A stretch of 64,000 nucleotides of DNA from Symbiodinium natans (GCA_905221605.1 CAJNDS010000413.1:760112-824111); one strand, 5' to 3'; counted from the stretch's first letter, positions 18,217 through 27,575 are shown. The notes: generated by a model not told the origin, from the letters alone. A program made the numbers and translations.

Positions 18217-18515
18217 AAGTTTTTGCCGGAGGGCCTTCTCAGCAGTTCCATTCTCGACGTCGGGGTGTCCTTGTTGCTCTAGACACGCCTTGTGAAAGTC
18301 ATGTCTAGAAGCCTGCAAGAGCCAAATTAGCGTTTGCGTTGGGGGGTGTCTTCGGCCGGAGGGCCTTCTTCGCATTGTTTCTATTCTCGACGTCGGGGTG
18401 TCATGGTGTTGCTATAAACAGGCCTTGTGAAAGTCATGTCTAGAAGCTTGCCAGAGCCAAATCAGCGTTTGCGTTGGGGCGTGTCTTCGGCCGGAGGGCC
18501 TTCTCATTGTTGTCT
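18217..18515. repeat. ~139-bp tandem repeat, about 2.2 copies
   Basis: GCCGGAGGGCCTTCT...TTCTCGACGTCGGGGTGTC...GTGAAAGTCATGTCTAGAAGC...TTTGCGTTGGGG occurs twice in tandem, with a partial third copy. Confidence 0.85.
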
Positions 18516-18586
18516 TCTCTACACGACCTTGACGCCTCCCAGGGGCTTCCAGGGGCCTCTCAGGGGCGCGAAAACCTCAAAAATGG

Positions 18587-18817
18587 GTGTGGAAGCAAAC
18601 AACAGCAATTTTTGAGGCTCAACTGCCTAAAGGGCCCCGGCCGCAGTCGGCACAGCCTCCACGGGAAAGGAGGCCTCGAGGGGGCCACACCATACCAGGA
18701 GAGTTTAGGGTTATTGCGGTTGGCAGGCTCTGCAGCTCAGCAGAGCCTGCCATGGTCTCGCTGGCGCTCGACGCGCCCGCCTACCCACAGAACGAAAGAA
18801 ATGACGGCCGGCTTTAG
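18587..18817 (+). CDS. Putative exon, basic/Pro-rich, ends in TAG
   Basis: 76-codon frame (KGPRPQSAQPPRERRPRGGH..., later AMVSLALDAPAYPQNERN). It contains a perfect 13-bp-arm hairpin at 18720-18751. Confidence 0.45.
   Translation: MWKQTTAIFEAQLPKGPRPQSAQPPRERRPRGGHTIPGEFRVIAVGRLCSSAEPAMVSLALDAPAYPQNERNDGRL
18720..18751. repeat. Perfect hairpin, 13-bp arms
   Basis: TGGCAGGCTCTGC and GCAGAGCCTGCCA separated by AGCTCA. Confidence 0.9.
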
Positions 18818-18900
18818 GGTTCAGGGTTCAGGGTTCAGGGTTCAGGGTTCAGGGTTCAGGGTTCAGGGTTCAGGGTTCAGGGTTTAGGGTTTAGGGTTTA
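18818..18900. repeat. TTCAGGG array grading into TTTAGGG
   Basis: Nine or so TTCAGGG units, then TTTAGGG. Confidence 0.95.
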
Positions 18901-18923
18901 GGGTTTCGGGCCCTAAACCCCAG

Positions 18924-18971
18924 AAGCAGCTGAGGAGTGAGGGCACGCATCTCCTTCGGATGGGCGCTTGA
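18924..18971 (+). CDS. Putative short exon ending in TGA
   Basis: CCCCAG/ then KQLRSEGTHLLRMGA to TGA. Confidence 0.3.
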   Translation, partial: KQLRSEGTHLLRMGA

Positions 18972-19020
18972 CATCGATCGAAGGAGGCATGTTCCTTTCC
19001 TAAAGCGTCCAAACACCCAT

Positions 19021-19128
19021 ACCTGGAGGTTTCATTGTACCTAACTGTACTTATACCCATATTCAGGGGCTCAGAAGTGGGTTATAAGTACAGTTCTACT
19101 TGGTTAATAATTACCATGAACCTCCAAT
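19021..19128. mobile_element. Family A element
   Basis: CTGGAGGTTTCATTGTACC...TTACCATGAACCTCCA. Confidence 0.6.
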
Positions 19129-19151
19129 TAAGATGGTGTATGCACACCTTT

Positions 19152-19260
19152 TCTGGGTCCTTGTTGGTGAGCAATTTGCACTTTGCCAAAAACAAATTCC
19201 CAATAAGGACTAAACATGATAATTGTCGATATACTCCAACAAGGAATCAGTTTTGGGGTC
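19152..19260. mobile_element. Family P element
   Basis: TCTGGGTCCTTGTTGGTGAGCAATTT...ACTCCAACAAGGAATCAGTTTTGGGG, matching 13401-13533 end to end. Confidence 0.65.
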
Positions 19261-19269
19261 AGCGAAGCA

Positions 19270-19529
19270 GGAGGTGCAAGCTATGACAGAAGGGTAGTTC
19301 TGATACCTGGACGACAAACGCTATATAAGGGACGGAATAATTATAAATAGTATTCTCTTACGGACCCTTTTATGGCTATACTATAATAACCCCCAAAACC
19401 CCATTCTAATTCTTGAGGCCCTTGTCTTATGTGCCCTGCACTGAAACCCAAAATCTCCGAACCCTAAACTCCAAAGTCCGACAAACATCATGAGGTCCCT
19501 AGGCTCGCCTTTCTCCAAACTTTGCCTGT
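19270..19529. other. No gene seen
   Basis: AT-richer DNA with an element-like piece (CCCCCAAAACCCCATTCTAATTCTTGAGGCCC) that also occurs at about 13700-13740. Confidence 0.5.
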
Positions 19530-19624
19530 TGGGGGTTTCCCTACATTAGGGATCCTTATAATATGAGGGAATCCTATTGTTTGCGGGCGAAAATCCGGGG
19601 GCCTCTTGTTTTCGCAAACCCCCT
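19530..19624. mobile_element. Family F element
   Basis: GGGGTTTCCCTACATTAGGGATCC...CCTCTTGTTTTCGCAAACCCCC. Confidence 0.5.
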
Positions 19625-19650
19625 GTTGAGAAAAAGCGACCCAAGTTTTA

Positions 19651-19758
19651 CTTGGAGGCTCATGGTACTTATAACCACAGGTAGAAGTCTACTTATAACC
19701 TGCTGAGGGGACTTAGGAGGCTTAGAAGTAGAGGTTATAAGTACCATGAATCTCCCAG
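19651..19758. mobile_element. Family A element flanked by TA
   Basis: TA/CTTGGAGGCTCATGGTACTTATAACC...GGTTATAAGTACCATGAATCTCCCAG/TA. Confidence 0.7.
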
Positions 19759-19764
19759 TAAGTA

Positions 19765-19882
19765 CCCAAAGGATCCATGTACCTGTATAGTCTGTATAGT
19801 ATATGCTTGGGCCCTACAGCTACTAGATAGGAACCCCTCTAAGGCCCAAGTATATACCATATAGGTACATGGACCCTTTGGG
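19765..19882. mobile_element. Family B element
   Basis: CCCAAAGGATCCATGTACC...GGTACATGGACCCTTTGGG, only 6 bp from the adjacent family A element. Confidence 0.75.
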
Positions 19883-19886
19883 GCAG

Positions 19887-20012
19887 GGTTCCTGGGACGG
19901 TGCCCTCATGACCTTTCAGAGCTCGACAGGCCGGCTCCACTCAGAGCTGGGCGCCTCCACCCCGGGGCCGTCTTGTGCATCTCCAGCTTCTCTTAATTCG
20001 GCGAAGCCCTGG
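19887..20012 (+). CDS. Putative exon beside family B element
   Basis: GGGGCAG/ then WDGALMTFQSSTGRLHSELG... entering CCCTAAA. Ser/Thr-rich. Confidence 0.5.
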
Positions 20013-20486
20013 ACCCTAAACCCTATAAACCCTAAACCCCTAGCCCTAAACCCTAAACCCTAAACCCTAAACCCTAAACCCTAAACCCTAAACCAAAAAC
20101 CCCTAGCCCTCAACCCTAAATCCCTGAGCCCTGGACCTCCGACTTAAGCCCAAACCGAAACATCCCAAGCTTTAAGCAGGAATCCGGGCGTAGGGTTTGA
20201 GGGCTTAGGGAGTTTAGTGTTTGGGTTACGCAATGCCAAGTTCCACTCGGAGGCTTCCAGTTTCCAGTGGTCGACTTAAATCTGCAGGAAGAGTCGCGTT
20301 AACCCCACCCGTGTTTTCGTTAGTTGCCGGTTCCTAAACTCTAAACCCTAAACCCTGAGGATGCAGGCTACAGAGTTTAGGGTCTAGGGAAGCTGCCTCA
20401 CCAAATCCTCACTGAGATGTGTGCGTGTGGGGCGGCGGGCGATCTTAGTTAGTGGGCCCCTTTTTGTGGGGGAGATACCCTAACCC

Positions 20487-20596
20487 TTACAAGGGTCCAT
20501 GTACCCATATGGCATATACTTGGGTCCGAAAGCTACTTCATGGGACCCCCTTTTAAGGCCCAAGTACATACTCTATGGGCACGTGGACCCTGGGGG
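20487..20596. mobile_element. Family B element
   Basis: AAGGGTCCATGTACCCATATGGCATATACTTGGGTCC with the inverse CCCAAGTACATACTCTATGGGCACGTGGACCC. Confidence 0.65.
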
Positions 20597-20685
20597 TAAG
20601 CTCGAAGTGTTTGTTCCGGAGCCTCTCTGTCAAAAAGGCGTGAGACAAGCTCATGGATGCTTTAGGCGTGTCTCAACATCAGGTG

Positions 20686-20712
20686 CCCCCCCCCCCCCCC
20701 CCCCCCCCCCCC
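20686..20712. repeat. Poly-C run (27)
   Basis: Uninterrupted C. Confidence 0.9.
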
Positions 20713-20814
20713 GACAGATTGCCACCACAGTGTCCGTTGTAGAGGGTTTAGGGTTTAGGGTTTAGGCTGAGGGGGATAAGGGGTTTCCGATCTGAGACAC
20801 ATGTTACTTGGCAG

Positions 20815-20900
20815 CTTCCTCTCAATCACTGAGAAAGCCTGCCACAAGTCCACAAGAAGTTTAAGGGACCGGCCAGCTCGTTCCACCAAAAGCGAGTCTC
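20815..20900 (+). CDS. Putative exon, basic
   Basis: TTGGCAG/ then FLSITEKACHKSTRSLRDRP... ending at CTCAGG/GTTTAGGG. Confidence 0.45.
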
Positions 20901-21001
20901 AGGGTTTAGGGTTTAGGGTTTAGGGTTACTGCTCAGGGTTGGTCGAGGGTTCGAGTAGAATCCCTCAACCCTACAGTAGCCCCATAAAGTTTGTCGTTCA
21001 G

Positions 21002-21132
21002 GGTTTTGAGTTGGGGTCTGTATCTTTGGACAATGCAGCGCTTCGGTCGCTGCCGATCGCCATTAATTCTACCATATACCGCTTATCGATGCCTTTGCCA
21101 AAAATTGGCGCCATGATCCCTTCCTACCCTTA
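21002..21132 (+). CDS. Putative exon ending in TAG
   Basis: CGTTCAG/ then GFELGSVSLDNAALRSLPIA..., 43 codons to TAG. The frame is open upstream to 20939. Confidence 0.5.
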
Positions 21133-21188
21133 GGTATCCCTTAACAACAGGAATTGCAGAAAACTCACAGAACAGCTGCCCTGCCTAG

Positions 21189-21316
21189 GATTTCCTCGCC
21201 GAAGTTGTCCTTTACGCAGCTTTACCGTGGCTTCAGTTGTAGTACACACACAGACACGACTAAGGCCATTCAGGTTTTCGGCTGTATAGTCCCTTCGCGC
21301 AGTGGTTACCCTCAAT
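21189..21316 (+). CDS. Putative exon ending in TAA
   Basis: GCCTAG/ then ISSPKLSFTQLYRGFSCSTH..., 42 codons to TAA. A second frame (DFLAEVVLYAALPWLQL) is open for its first half. Confidence 0.4.
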
Positions 21317-21772
21317 AAAGGCCGACTGCTGGGAGTAATTCTTTATATCTGGGTGTCTTGCAGGTACTTGGGCGGTTGGTTTAAGCGGTCATTTAGGTTC
21401 TAGGGTTCGCGCAAGGTAATCTGTGCCTCGGAGATTTCAAAGCAAGAGCTACACAGACTACAGGGCGCTTCCTGTTTTCAATGTTACCTTGAACCGGAAC
21501 CCTAACCCGCAGCCGCTCTAGCAAAACACACACACACACACAAGGCTTGACGTTTTTTTAAGGTGAAGTCGGCAGAACCCCTGAGCCCTCAGCCCTCGAC
21601 CCTAGATTTGCTGTCTCAGAATACGGCATGGAGACATAAATGGGATGATCACGCTAGGAGCCGCTGCATCCCACAGTAGGGTTTTGGGTCTAGGGTCTAG
21701 GGTTTAGGCCCTAAACCCTAAACTTTGGGGTTTAGGGTTTAGGGTTTGTGGTTTAGGATTTCGGGTTTGCAG

Positions 21773-21967
21773 CAGCTGACAGTTGCAGCGATGACCGATG
21801 CAGCTACCAAGAACCCACAGGCTACTGGGTTTAAGATTTCGGATTTCAGAAGCACCCAGAAGCGACACCCCGCGAAAAAGCCATCCGCAGCTTTTGCAGC
21901 CGGGTATGACCAGCCTCTCCACCTTGCAAGCCAAACCTTTTTCAACCTGACCCTAAGCCTACCCTGA
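21773..21967 (+). CDS. Putative exon, 64 codons, ends in TGA
   Basis: TTTGCAG/ then QLTVAAMTDAATKNPQATGF..., later AAFAAGYDQPLHLASQTF, to TGA at 21965. Long and typical of a soluble protein. A degenerate TTTAGGG tract precedes it. Confidence 0.55.
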   Translation, partial: QLTVAAMTDAATKNPQATGFKISDFRSTQKRHPAKKPSAAFAAGYDQPLHLASQTFFNLTLSLP

Positions 21968-22152
21968 GCATCCCTGAACCCTGAACTACACGCTAAACCC
22001 CAAGCAACCTTGGGCCATCAGCCTAAAACCACTGAAGCCCTGAACCCTCAGCCCCTGAAACCATCATACTAAGCCACTCAACCGCTAGACCGCAGCAACC
22101 CCTGAACCCCTGAAGCACATAAACACTGAAACCCTGAACCCTAACACACCCT

Positions 22153-22250
22153 GGGGGTTTCCGAAGAAAGGGGTGTCCGGGGTACCTTTTTTGGGGTCCC
22201 CTTAAAGGGATTTGATTCTATTTGGTACCCCCTGTTTTGGTAAATGCCCA
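22153..22250. mobile_element. Family F element
   Basis: GGGGGTTTCCGAAGAAAGGGG...GGTACCCCCTGTTTTGGTAAATGCCC. Confidence 0.5.
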
Positions 22251-22312
22251 CCCTGAACTGCTTGGCCATGTCTGCCCCTCCAACAGCGAGGCGGAGGGGC
22301 TTACTTTTGTGT

Positions 22313-22349
22313 CGTTGTAAGGACTGTTAGTATAAGGGGGAAAATCCCA
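22313..22349. mobile_element. Family G half-element
   Basis: GTAAGGACTGTTAGTATAAGGGGGAAAATCCC matches one arm of the element at 49255. Confidence 0.4.
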
Positions 22350-22397
22350 AGGTGGGCCCTTTAGGAGCTACATCGCATGCGTCCGCTCCCGTTTCAG

Positions 22398-22428
22398 ACG
22401 ACATGCTTGAAGCCCCGCTTACCTGCAG
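22398..22428 (+). CDS. Putative micro-exon
   Basis: GTTTCAG/ then DDMLEAPLTC, then GTTACA. It abuts a family M element. Confidence 0.3.
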
Positions 22429-22437
22429 GTTACACTT

Positions 22438-22555
22438 TACAGTAAACGCCAGAAAGTTGGAACATCATTATCCTAATAACCCTTTGAAGGAGAGTAAAGG
22501 GAAACCCTGCACTTGTCATCCTAAACCCATGTTCCAACTTTCTGGAATTCACTAT
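22438..22555. mobile_element. Family M element
   Basis: ACAGTAAACGCCAGAAAGTTGGAAC and GTTCCAACTTTCTGGAATTCACTAT arms. Relative at 54887. Confidence 0.65.
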
Positions 22556-22700
22556 AGTACCACCCCCTCCCCCCACCCACGATGCCGCCGAGCTGCATTG
22601 GATTGTCTTTCTCTTAAGCTGTCGCCCGAGATGCTTAGGGTTTAGGGTTTAGGGTTTAGGGTTTAGGGTTTAGGGTTTAGGGTTTAGGGTTGCCCCCAAG

Positions 22701-22898
22701 AGACTACTTTATAAGAAATGCTGCCTGCGTGAGCCAGCGTCCGAGTTGGCCTCTAGCCCCGATTTCCTTGCCATGCATCATCACGTATCCGTGGGTTTGG
22801 CACTAGCTGTAGTTCGTTGTCATTCATGCGCTGCCTGCAAGAAACGTTTTGTTCAAACATCAGATCGAAGAGCTTGGTTTGCAACAGTTGCGGTTTGA
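22701..22898 (+). CDS. Putative exon, 65 codons with C-x2-C pair, ends in TGA
   Basis: GCCCCCAAG/ then LLYKKCCLREPASELASSPD..., a hydrophobic helix, then CHSCAACKKRFVQ, to TGA at 22896. No repeats inside. The Cys pair is a possible half zinc site. Confidence 0.55.
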   Translation, partial: RLLYKKCCLREPASELASSPDFLAMHHHVSVGLALAVVRCHSCAACKKRFVQTSDRRAWFATVAV

Positions 22899-22937
22899 AC
22901 AATTGTCTCTTTGAGAGCTTGCTGACACTTTAACTAG

Positions 22938-23042
22938 GAGGTCAGAAAGGCAGCCCAATGCCGATAGCAACACGCAGGCCGCGTTTGGACATGCTAAATC
23001 ATTGGTGCTTCCTAGTGTCGTGTGTCGCAGACGTGAACCACT
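22938..23042 (+). CDS. Putative exon, unknown protein
   Basis: AACTAG/ then RSERQPNADSNTQAAFGHAK..., ending CACT/GTTTAGGG. Confidence 0.5.
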
Positions 23043-23078
23043 GTTTAGGGTTTAGGGTTTAGGGTTTAGTTTGTAAAG

Positions 23079-23173
23079 CTGGTCAAGCAGGCGGCGCACT
23101 GGCCAGTTCGAGTCGGCTTGGCTCCAAGCGTTGCTGTTGGCGGCTGGGTAGCTCTGCCAAGTGTTTTGTGGAG
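23079..23173 (+). CDS. Putative exon, hydrophobic
   Basis: TTGTAAAG/ then LVKQAAHWPVRVGLAPSVAV... between two TTTAGGG blocks. Confidence 0.5.
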
Positions 23174-23414
23174 TAGGGTTTAGGGTTTAGGGTGAAGTTG
23201 TTCATGTATGGGGTGATGAGGGACCCTGGTCACCCATCGCGTCCAACATCATCTTGCAGGCCTAATGACGAAAGCCTCCGGTTTAGGGTTCGCCCCCGTT
23301 GAAGTCTGCCCATGGAACCCCAGATACACCTCTGAATCAATGAAGAGACCTTACTATCATACTCAGGATTTCGATGCAGCGTTTATGTTCAGCATTTTTC
23401 TCAATACAGGGTAA

Positions 23415-23522
23415 CCCAAAGGATCCATGTACCTGCATAGTATATACTTGGGCCCTAAAGCTACTATATAGGAATCCCTTTAAGGCCCAAGTATATACTA
23501 TATGGTACATGGATCCTTTGGG
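23415..23522. mobile_element. Family B element, intact, TAA duplication
   Basis: CCCAAAGGATCCATGTACCT and AGGTACATGGATCCTTTGGG-type ends, 108 bp, with TAA on both sides (23412-23414, 23523-23525). Best copy of the family. Confidence 0.85.
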
Positions 23523-23607
23523 TAAAAAGGCTCAGGGATCCGAGTGTGCCAGGTGTGCGGCTTGTGTGCCTGCGTTCGCCTTCGGGTGTGGACCTCATGA
23601 CCCTGCC

Positions 23608-23733
23608 TGGTTTAGCGTTAGGTTTAGGGTTTAGGGTTTAGGGTTTAGGGTTTAGGGTTTAGGGTTTAGGGTTTAGGGTTTAGGGTTTAGGGTTTAGGGT
23701 TTAGGGTTTAGGGTTTAGGGTTTAGGGTTTAGG
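23608..23733. repeat. Interstitial (TTTAGGG)n array
   Basis: About 17 perfect units. Confidence 0.97.
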
Positions 23734-23747
23734 GGCATTATTTTCAG

Positions 23748-23829
23748 GGCAATGCGTTCGCTGTACGATATGTGTGGCCTGACGACCGAAGATGAACAAT
23801 CACGTTTGAGTCGCATGACCGGGTCCTAG
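23748..23829 (+). CDS. Putative exon, ends in TAG
   Basis: ATTTTCAG/ then AMRSLYDMCGLTTEDEQSRL... to TAG. Confidence 0.5.
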
Positions 23830-23837
23830 CCGGGCCC

Positions 23838-23903
23838 TATACCAACATATTTTTCATCTCAGGCCCCTTTGAGAATGAAAGGCGGTTCCACGGAACTTCT
23901 GAC
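23838..23903 (+). CDS. Putative exon before CCCTAAA array
   Basis: Reads PYTNIFFISGPFENERRFHG..., ending near TCTGACCC where CCCTAAA begins. An internal CTCAG is an alternative acceptor. Confidence 0.4.
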
Positions 23904-24002
23904 CCTAAACCCTAAACCCTAAACCCTAAACCCTAAACCCTAGAGTGCTCAGAGTCTGATACCAACCTTGAAGCCTCTAAGCTCGGAAGGGCAAAATCGC
24001 CA

Positions 24003-24018
24003 CCCCCCCCCCCCCCCC
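24003..24018. repeat. Poly-C run
   Basis: C run after a short open island (SDTNLEASKLGRAKS, 23949-24000). Confidence 0.8.
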
Positions 24019-24029
24019 GGATTCCGAAC

Positions 24030-24160
24030 AACATATAAAGCAGGGTTTACATTACTTGTTTTGGTGAGTGTATATGAGGTTCCTTTTTTAATATCGGTGA
24101 GTGTATGTATTTGGTGTCCTTTTAGGGGGTACAAGAAATTTCAACCCTACTTCATAATAT
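24030..24160. mobile_element. Family N element
   Basis: CATATAAAGCAGGGTTTACATTAC...GGTGAGTGTATATGAGGTTCC...GGGGGTACAAGAAATTTCAACCCTACTTCAT. Relatives at 26838 and 29689. Confidence 0.6.
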
Positions 24161-24171
24161 AGCTATATTCG

Positions 24172-24255
24172 GCATATGGGGCAGAGGCAGTTATGACGCT
24201 TTGGGGCGTCCAGATACACCATATTCCCCCAGCGCCCGACAGACTCCGCTCCTAA
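24172..24255 (+). CDS. Putative exon ending in TAA
   Basis: Reads YGAEAVMTLWGVQIHHIPPA... to TAA. The minus strand is also open. Confidence 0.35.
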   Translation, partial: AYGAEAVMTLWGVQIHHIPPAPDRLRS

Positions 24256-24642
24256 ACACCGAGCGCACCCAAAACAGAGGTCTTCTGCCAAGCTCTTAAC
24301 AAGAGCGCCACAGGTGCCCCATCCGGGTTTGGGGTTCAGGGGCAAAGTTTGGGTTTAGGGGTTGGGGTTTGGGGCTTTTGACTGATTGAGGGGGCTAGGC
24401 TTTAGGGACAAGGGTTTCGGGTTTTAGGGTGTAGGGATGTGTAGGGTTTAGGGGCCAGGAGTGGGGTTTACTGTTTGAGGTAGTAGGTCCTCTTGAGTTG
24501 TCATCATGATGGCATGGTATGGGGCCGGGAAGAGGTGGCAACGTGCGCTTCGCACAGGTGCGGCAAAGGTTCTTCCAGAACACCATCGCATCTCGGCACA
24601 AGAGATCCCCTGATACAAACTGTTCTGAGCGACCTGAAGCCT

Positions 24643-24775
24643 GCAAGGAGGCTTCCCCTTACCATACTAACCATAGCTAAGGGACTTATAACACCTTATA
24701 ACCTAACTTAGGATCCTTATAACCTCGTTTAGGGCCCTTATCACTCTACTTATAACTAGGGGGGGCCCCTCCTTG
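24643..24775. mobile_element. Family E element
   Basis: CAAGGAGGCTTCCCC...ACTAGGGGGGGCCCCTCCTTG, with a GGATCCTTATAACC core. Six copies in the window. Confidence 0.7.
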
Positions 24776-24979
24776 TAGACTGTTTTTTTTCAGGGTTCTA
24801 TAGGGAGAAACCTGTAGTCTTTGCCCCTGGCTCGAGCTGCAAGTCTTGGGTTGAGACACCTCTGAACAGGTTGCCGAAACCCTTATAACCCTAAAACTTT
24901 AAACTCTAAACCCTTATAAGCCTTAAAACTTATAACCTTAGAACCCTAACCCTAAGCCCTAAACCCAGGAACCAGCCAG

Positions 24980-25131
24980 ATGCCTGACTGAGGCTGATAG
25001 CGACTACATGAAACGCCAGTTCTTCGTCGCAGAAACACTCCATGCACCGCGCTCAGATGCCCTCTGCCACGCAACACAACTGGCAAACCCGGCGCCCGCA
25101 TGGTGCAGCGCGACAATCCCTAAACCCTACC
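24980..25131 (+). CDS. Putative exon, about 50 codons
   Basis: CAGCCAG/ then [20 protein letters not shown]..., open to the repeat border near 25131. Confidence 0.5.
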
Positions 25132-25182
25132 GTGAACCCAATATCCCAAGATACAAGCGCACACCTTGAGCCCCAAGTGTGT

Positions 25183-25352
25183 CTCTGTGTCTCTGTGTCT
25201 CTGTGTCTCTGTGTCTCTGTGTCTCTGTGTCTCTGTGTCTCTGTGTCTCTGTGTCTCTGTGTCTCTGTGTCTCTGTGTCTCTGTGTCTCTGTGTCTCTGT
25301 GTCTCTGTGTCTCTGTGTCTCTGTGTCTGTGTGTGTGTGTGTGTGTGTCTGT

Positions 25353-25391
<39 letters not shown>

Positions 25392-25475
25392 TGTGTCTGT
25401 GTCTGTTGTCTGTGTCTCTGTGTGTGTGTGTGTGTGTCTGTGTCTCTGTGTCTCTGTGTCTCTGTGTCTCTGTGT

Positions 25476-25507
<32 letters not shown>

Positions 25508-25530
25508 CTGTGTGTGTGTGTGTGTTTGTG
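25183..25530. repeat. (CTCTGTGT)n minisatellite and GT-rich tract
   Basis: About 18 perfect 8-bp units to 25328, then imperfect (GT)n, then a second CTCTGTGT block. Confidence 0.97.
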
Positions 25531-25561
25531 TGACTCAACAAGGGGTATTTCCTCTCCCCAG

Positions 25562-25628
25562 GTGCTCCTACCTTCTGCCAAGAAAGGCAAGAATCTCAAG
25601 GCTTCTTGGAGGGGGGGCGCAGGGGGGT
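25562..25628 (+). CDS. Putative exon, basic then Gly-rich
   Basis: CCCCAG/ then [19 protein letters not shown], followed by a G-rich tract. Confidence 0.4.
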
Positions 25629-25859
25629 TGACAAGGGTTCTGGGGTTCTGCCGGTTCTGGCTTCAGGTTCCCCCTGAATACAGTTGAGGCTGTAGAGTTT
25701 GGCTTGTGAGGGTGCTTGAGCACTTTGAGGCTTTGGTATCGACTTGGCATTTGGGTTTTGGTCGACTCTGGGTCGCCCGGTGGGTTCTCATTGTCCTCCG
25801 GCTGCTCTGACTTGAGTTCCGCGCGGCTTACGCCGATCCCACTTAGACATACATATACA

Positions 25860-25977
25860 CAGATTCGTATAGATACATCTTATATATATATATGTGTGTG
25901 TATTTATGTATATACAAATATACAAAATATATATATATATATATAATATCTGTTTAAATCTTTATGTACTTATGGTT

Positions 25978-26010
<33 letters not shown>
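25860..26010. repeat. AT/CA microsatellites
   Basis: TATATA, GTGTGT and CACACA tracts without coding signal. Confidence 0.9.
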
Positions 26011-26028
26011 GATTCAGCCCCGGCGGGC

Positions 26029-26090
26029 CCCCCCCCCCCCCCCCCCTCCCCCCCCCCCCCCCCCCCCCAATGGTACCCCCCCCCCCCCCC
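26029..26090. repeat. C-rich homopolymer block
   Basis: Three poly-C runs. CCCCCCCCCCTGTGGTGTGGTTGGGGGTTGG occurs again at 26272. Confidence 0.9.
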
Positions 26091-26106
26091 TGTGGTGTGG
26101 TTGGGG

Positions 26107-26465
26107 GTTGGTTTTAGGGTTTTAGGGTTTAGGGTTTAGGGTTTAGGGTTTTAGGGTTTAGGGTTTAGGGTTTAGGGTTTAGGGTTTAGGGTTTAGGGTT
26201 TAGGGTTTAGGGTTTAGGGTTTAGGGTTTAGGGTTTAGGGTTTTCCCCGCGGATGGGGTACTAAGATGATCCCCCCCCCCCTGTGGTGTGGTTGGGGGTT
26301 GGTTTTAGGGTTAGGGTTTAGGGTTCAGGGTTTTAGGGTTTAGGGTTTAAGGTTTAAGACTTAAGGTTTAGGGTTTAGGGTTAGGGGGTTTTAGGGTTTA
26401 GGGTTTAGGGTTTAGGGTTTACGGTTTAGGGTTTAGGGTTTAGGTTTAGGGTTTAGGGTTAGGGA
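26107..26465. repeat. Two TTTAGGG arrays in ~150-bp tandem copies
   Basis: Two blocks each begin with poly-C then TGTGGTGTGGTTGGGGGTTGGTTTTAGGG, indicating a tandem duplication that includes telomeric repeats. Confidence 0.85.
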
Positions 26466-26598
26466 CCGTAGAGTAGGCTTGGGGGGGGGGGGGGGGGGAT
26501 AACAAGGGGGGGGCCCAGGACGCTCGACGCTGAACCATATATATATATATATTGAGAGAGAGAGAGAGAGAGATCCGTTTCCTCATTTTCGCCTGCAG

Positions 26599-26743
26599 CT
26601 TGACACCAAGACCGACCAATACCTTTGGCTGGATCCCCCTCCCTCTGCCATGCTGCCCTCGTGGCTGATGGGAGGCAGTCGAGCTCGAGCCTGCCGACGG
26701 AAGGCCCACAGTGCTGGGCTTCTTGTGAATGGGTCTTGGGCTG
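26599..26743 (+). CDS. Putative internal exon, 48 codons
   Basis: GCCTGCAG/ then LDTKTDQYLWLDPPPSAMLP..., later SRARACRRKAHSAGLLVNGS, ending GCTG/GTTAAG. Confidence 0.55.
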
Positions 26744-26837
26744 GTTAAGAGTATGGAATGTGGGATCTTGCAAGGGGAGGATGTTGGCAATTGTCTAGTC
26801 TCCTATATGATTGAGTCGGGATTTTTGAGGGTCCCTA

Positions 26838-26942
26838 CATGAAGTAGGGTGTACGTTGCTTGTGTCCCTCTAAGTTAAGCACCAATATGGAAAAAGAGCC
26901 CTATATACACTCACCAATAGCCGTAGTATTGACCCTGCTTCG
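26838..26942. mobile_element. Family N element, inverted
   Basis: ACATGAAGTAGGGTGTACG...CACTCACCAATAG...ACCCTGCTTCG. Opposite orientation to 29689. Confidence 0.55.
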
Positions 26943-27051
26943 TTTAACTTGACCTACTTAGAGGACTCAGGGGGCTTATAAGTGCACATGGTTTGTACGC
27001 ACCCATGAACCTCCAGTTAGATTCCTTAATTAAGGGGTATACCTGGAAGCC

Positions 27052-27149
27052 CTTTCGAGCCAGCAAATCTATTTCCACCTAGAACCCTTTAATAATCCCC
27101 ATAACCCAACTTACTAAGCCTACTTACTAAGTCAAAAAGGGCTTCCAAG
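27052..27149. mobile_element. Family I element
   Basis: CTGGAAGCCCTTTCGAGC...TACTAAGTCAAAAAGGGCTTCCAAG. Confidence 0.6.
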
Positions 27150-27407
27150 TATGCCCCCCAAAATGCTTTAGTAAGGTTTAGAGTGTCATGGTTTAGGGTT
27201 TAGGATTTAGGGTTCAGTATTTAGGGTTTAGGGTGTTAGGGTGTTCGGGCGTTGGGGTGTGGGATTTTTGCGTGCATCCTTGCGGGCAGTCCCGAACCAG
27301 GGCGTGCACCTGGAACCCCCCCCCCTCCCAAATTGTGGTTCATTGTTTGGAGTGAATTATTTGCGGCTTTTCTTGTATGAACTTTATGATTAGTAGGCCG
27401 TACCTAG

Positions 27408-27464
27408 GCTCAGCAAACTCAAGTGTATGTAGACCCAATGACCAGGAACTTTATGTTTTCCAGG
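27408..27464 (+). CDS. Putative internal exon, phase 0-0
   Basis: TACCTAG/ then 19 codons AQQTQVYVDPMTRNFMFSR, then GTGTGG. Confidence 0.5.
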
Positions 27465-27505
27465 GTGTGGCCCCTAACCCTAAACCCTAAACCTTTGGCC
27501 CATAG

Positions 27506-27575
27506 GAACTTGCTAGGCGCATTTAACGGCTATATCTCCACCTCGAGGCTCCTACGTAGAACCTTTTTGAGGTAG
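27506..27575 (+). CDS. Putative exon ending in TAG
   Basis: CCATAG/ then NLLGAFNGYISTSRLLRRTF... to TAG. Confidence 0.4.

Noticed and set aside
25042..25687. Long Cys/Val/Leu/Ser or His/Thr/Arg frames
   Set aside because: These come from the CTCTGTGT minisatellite lacking stops.
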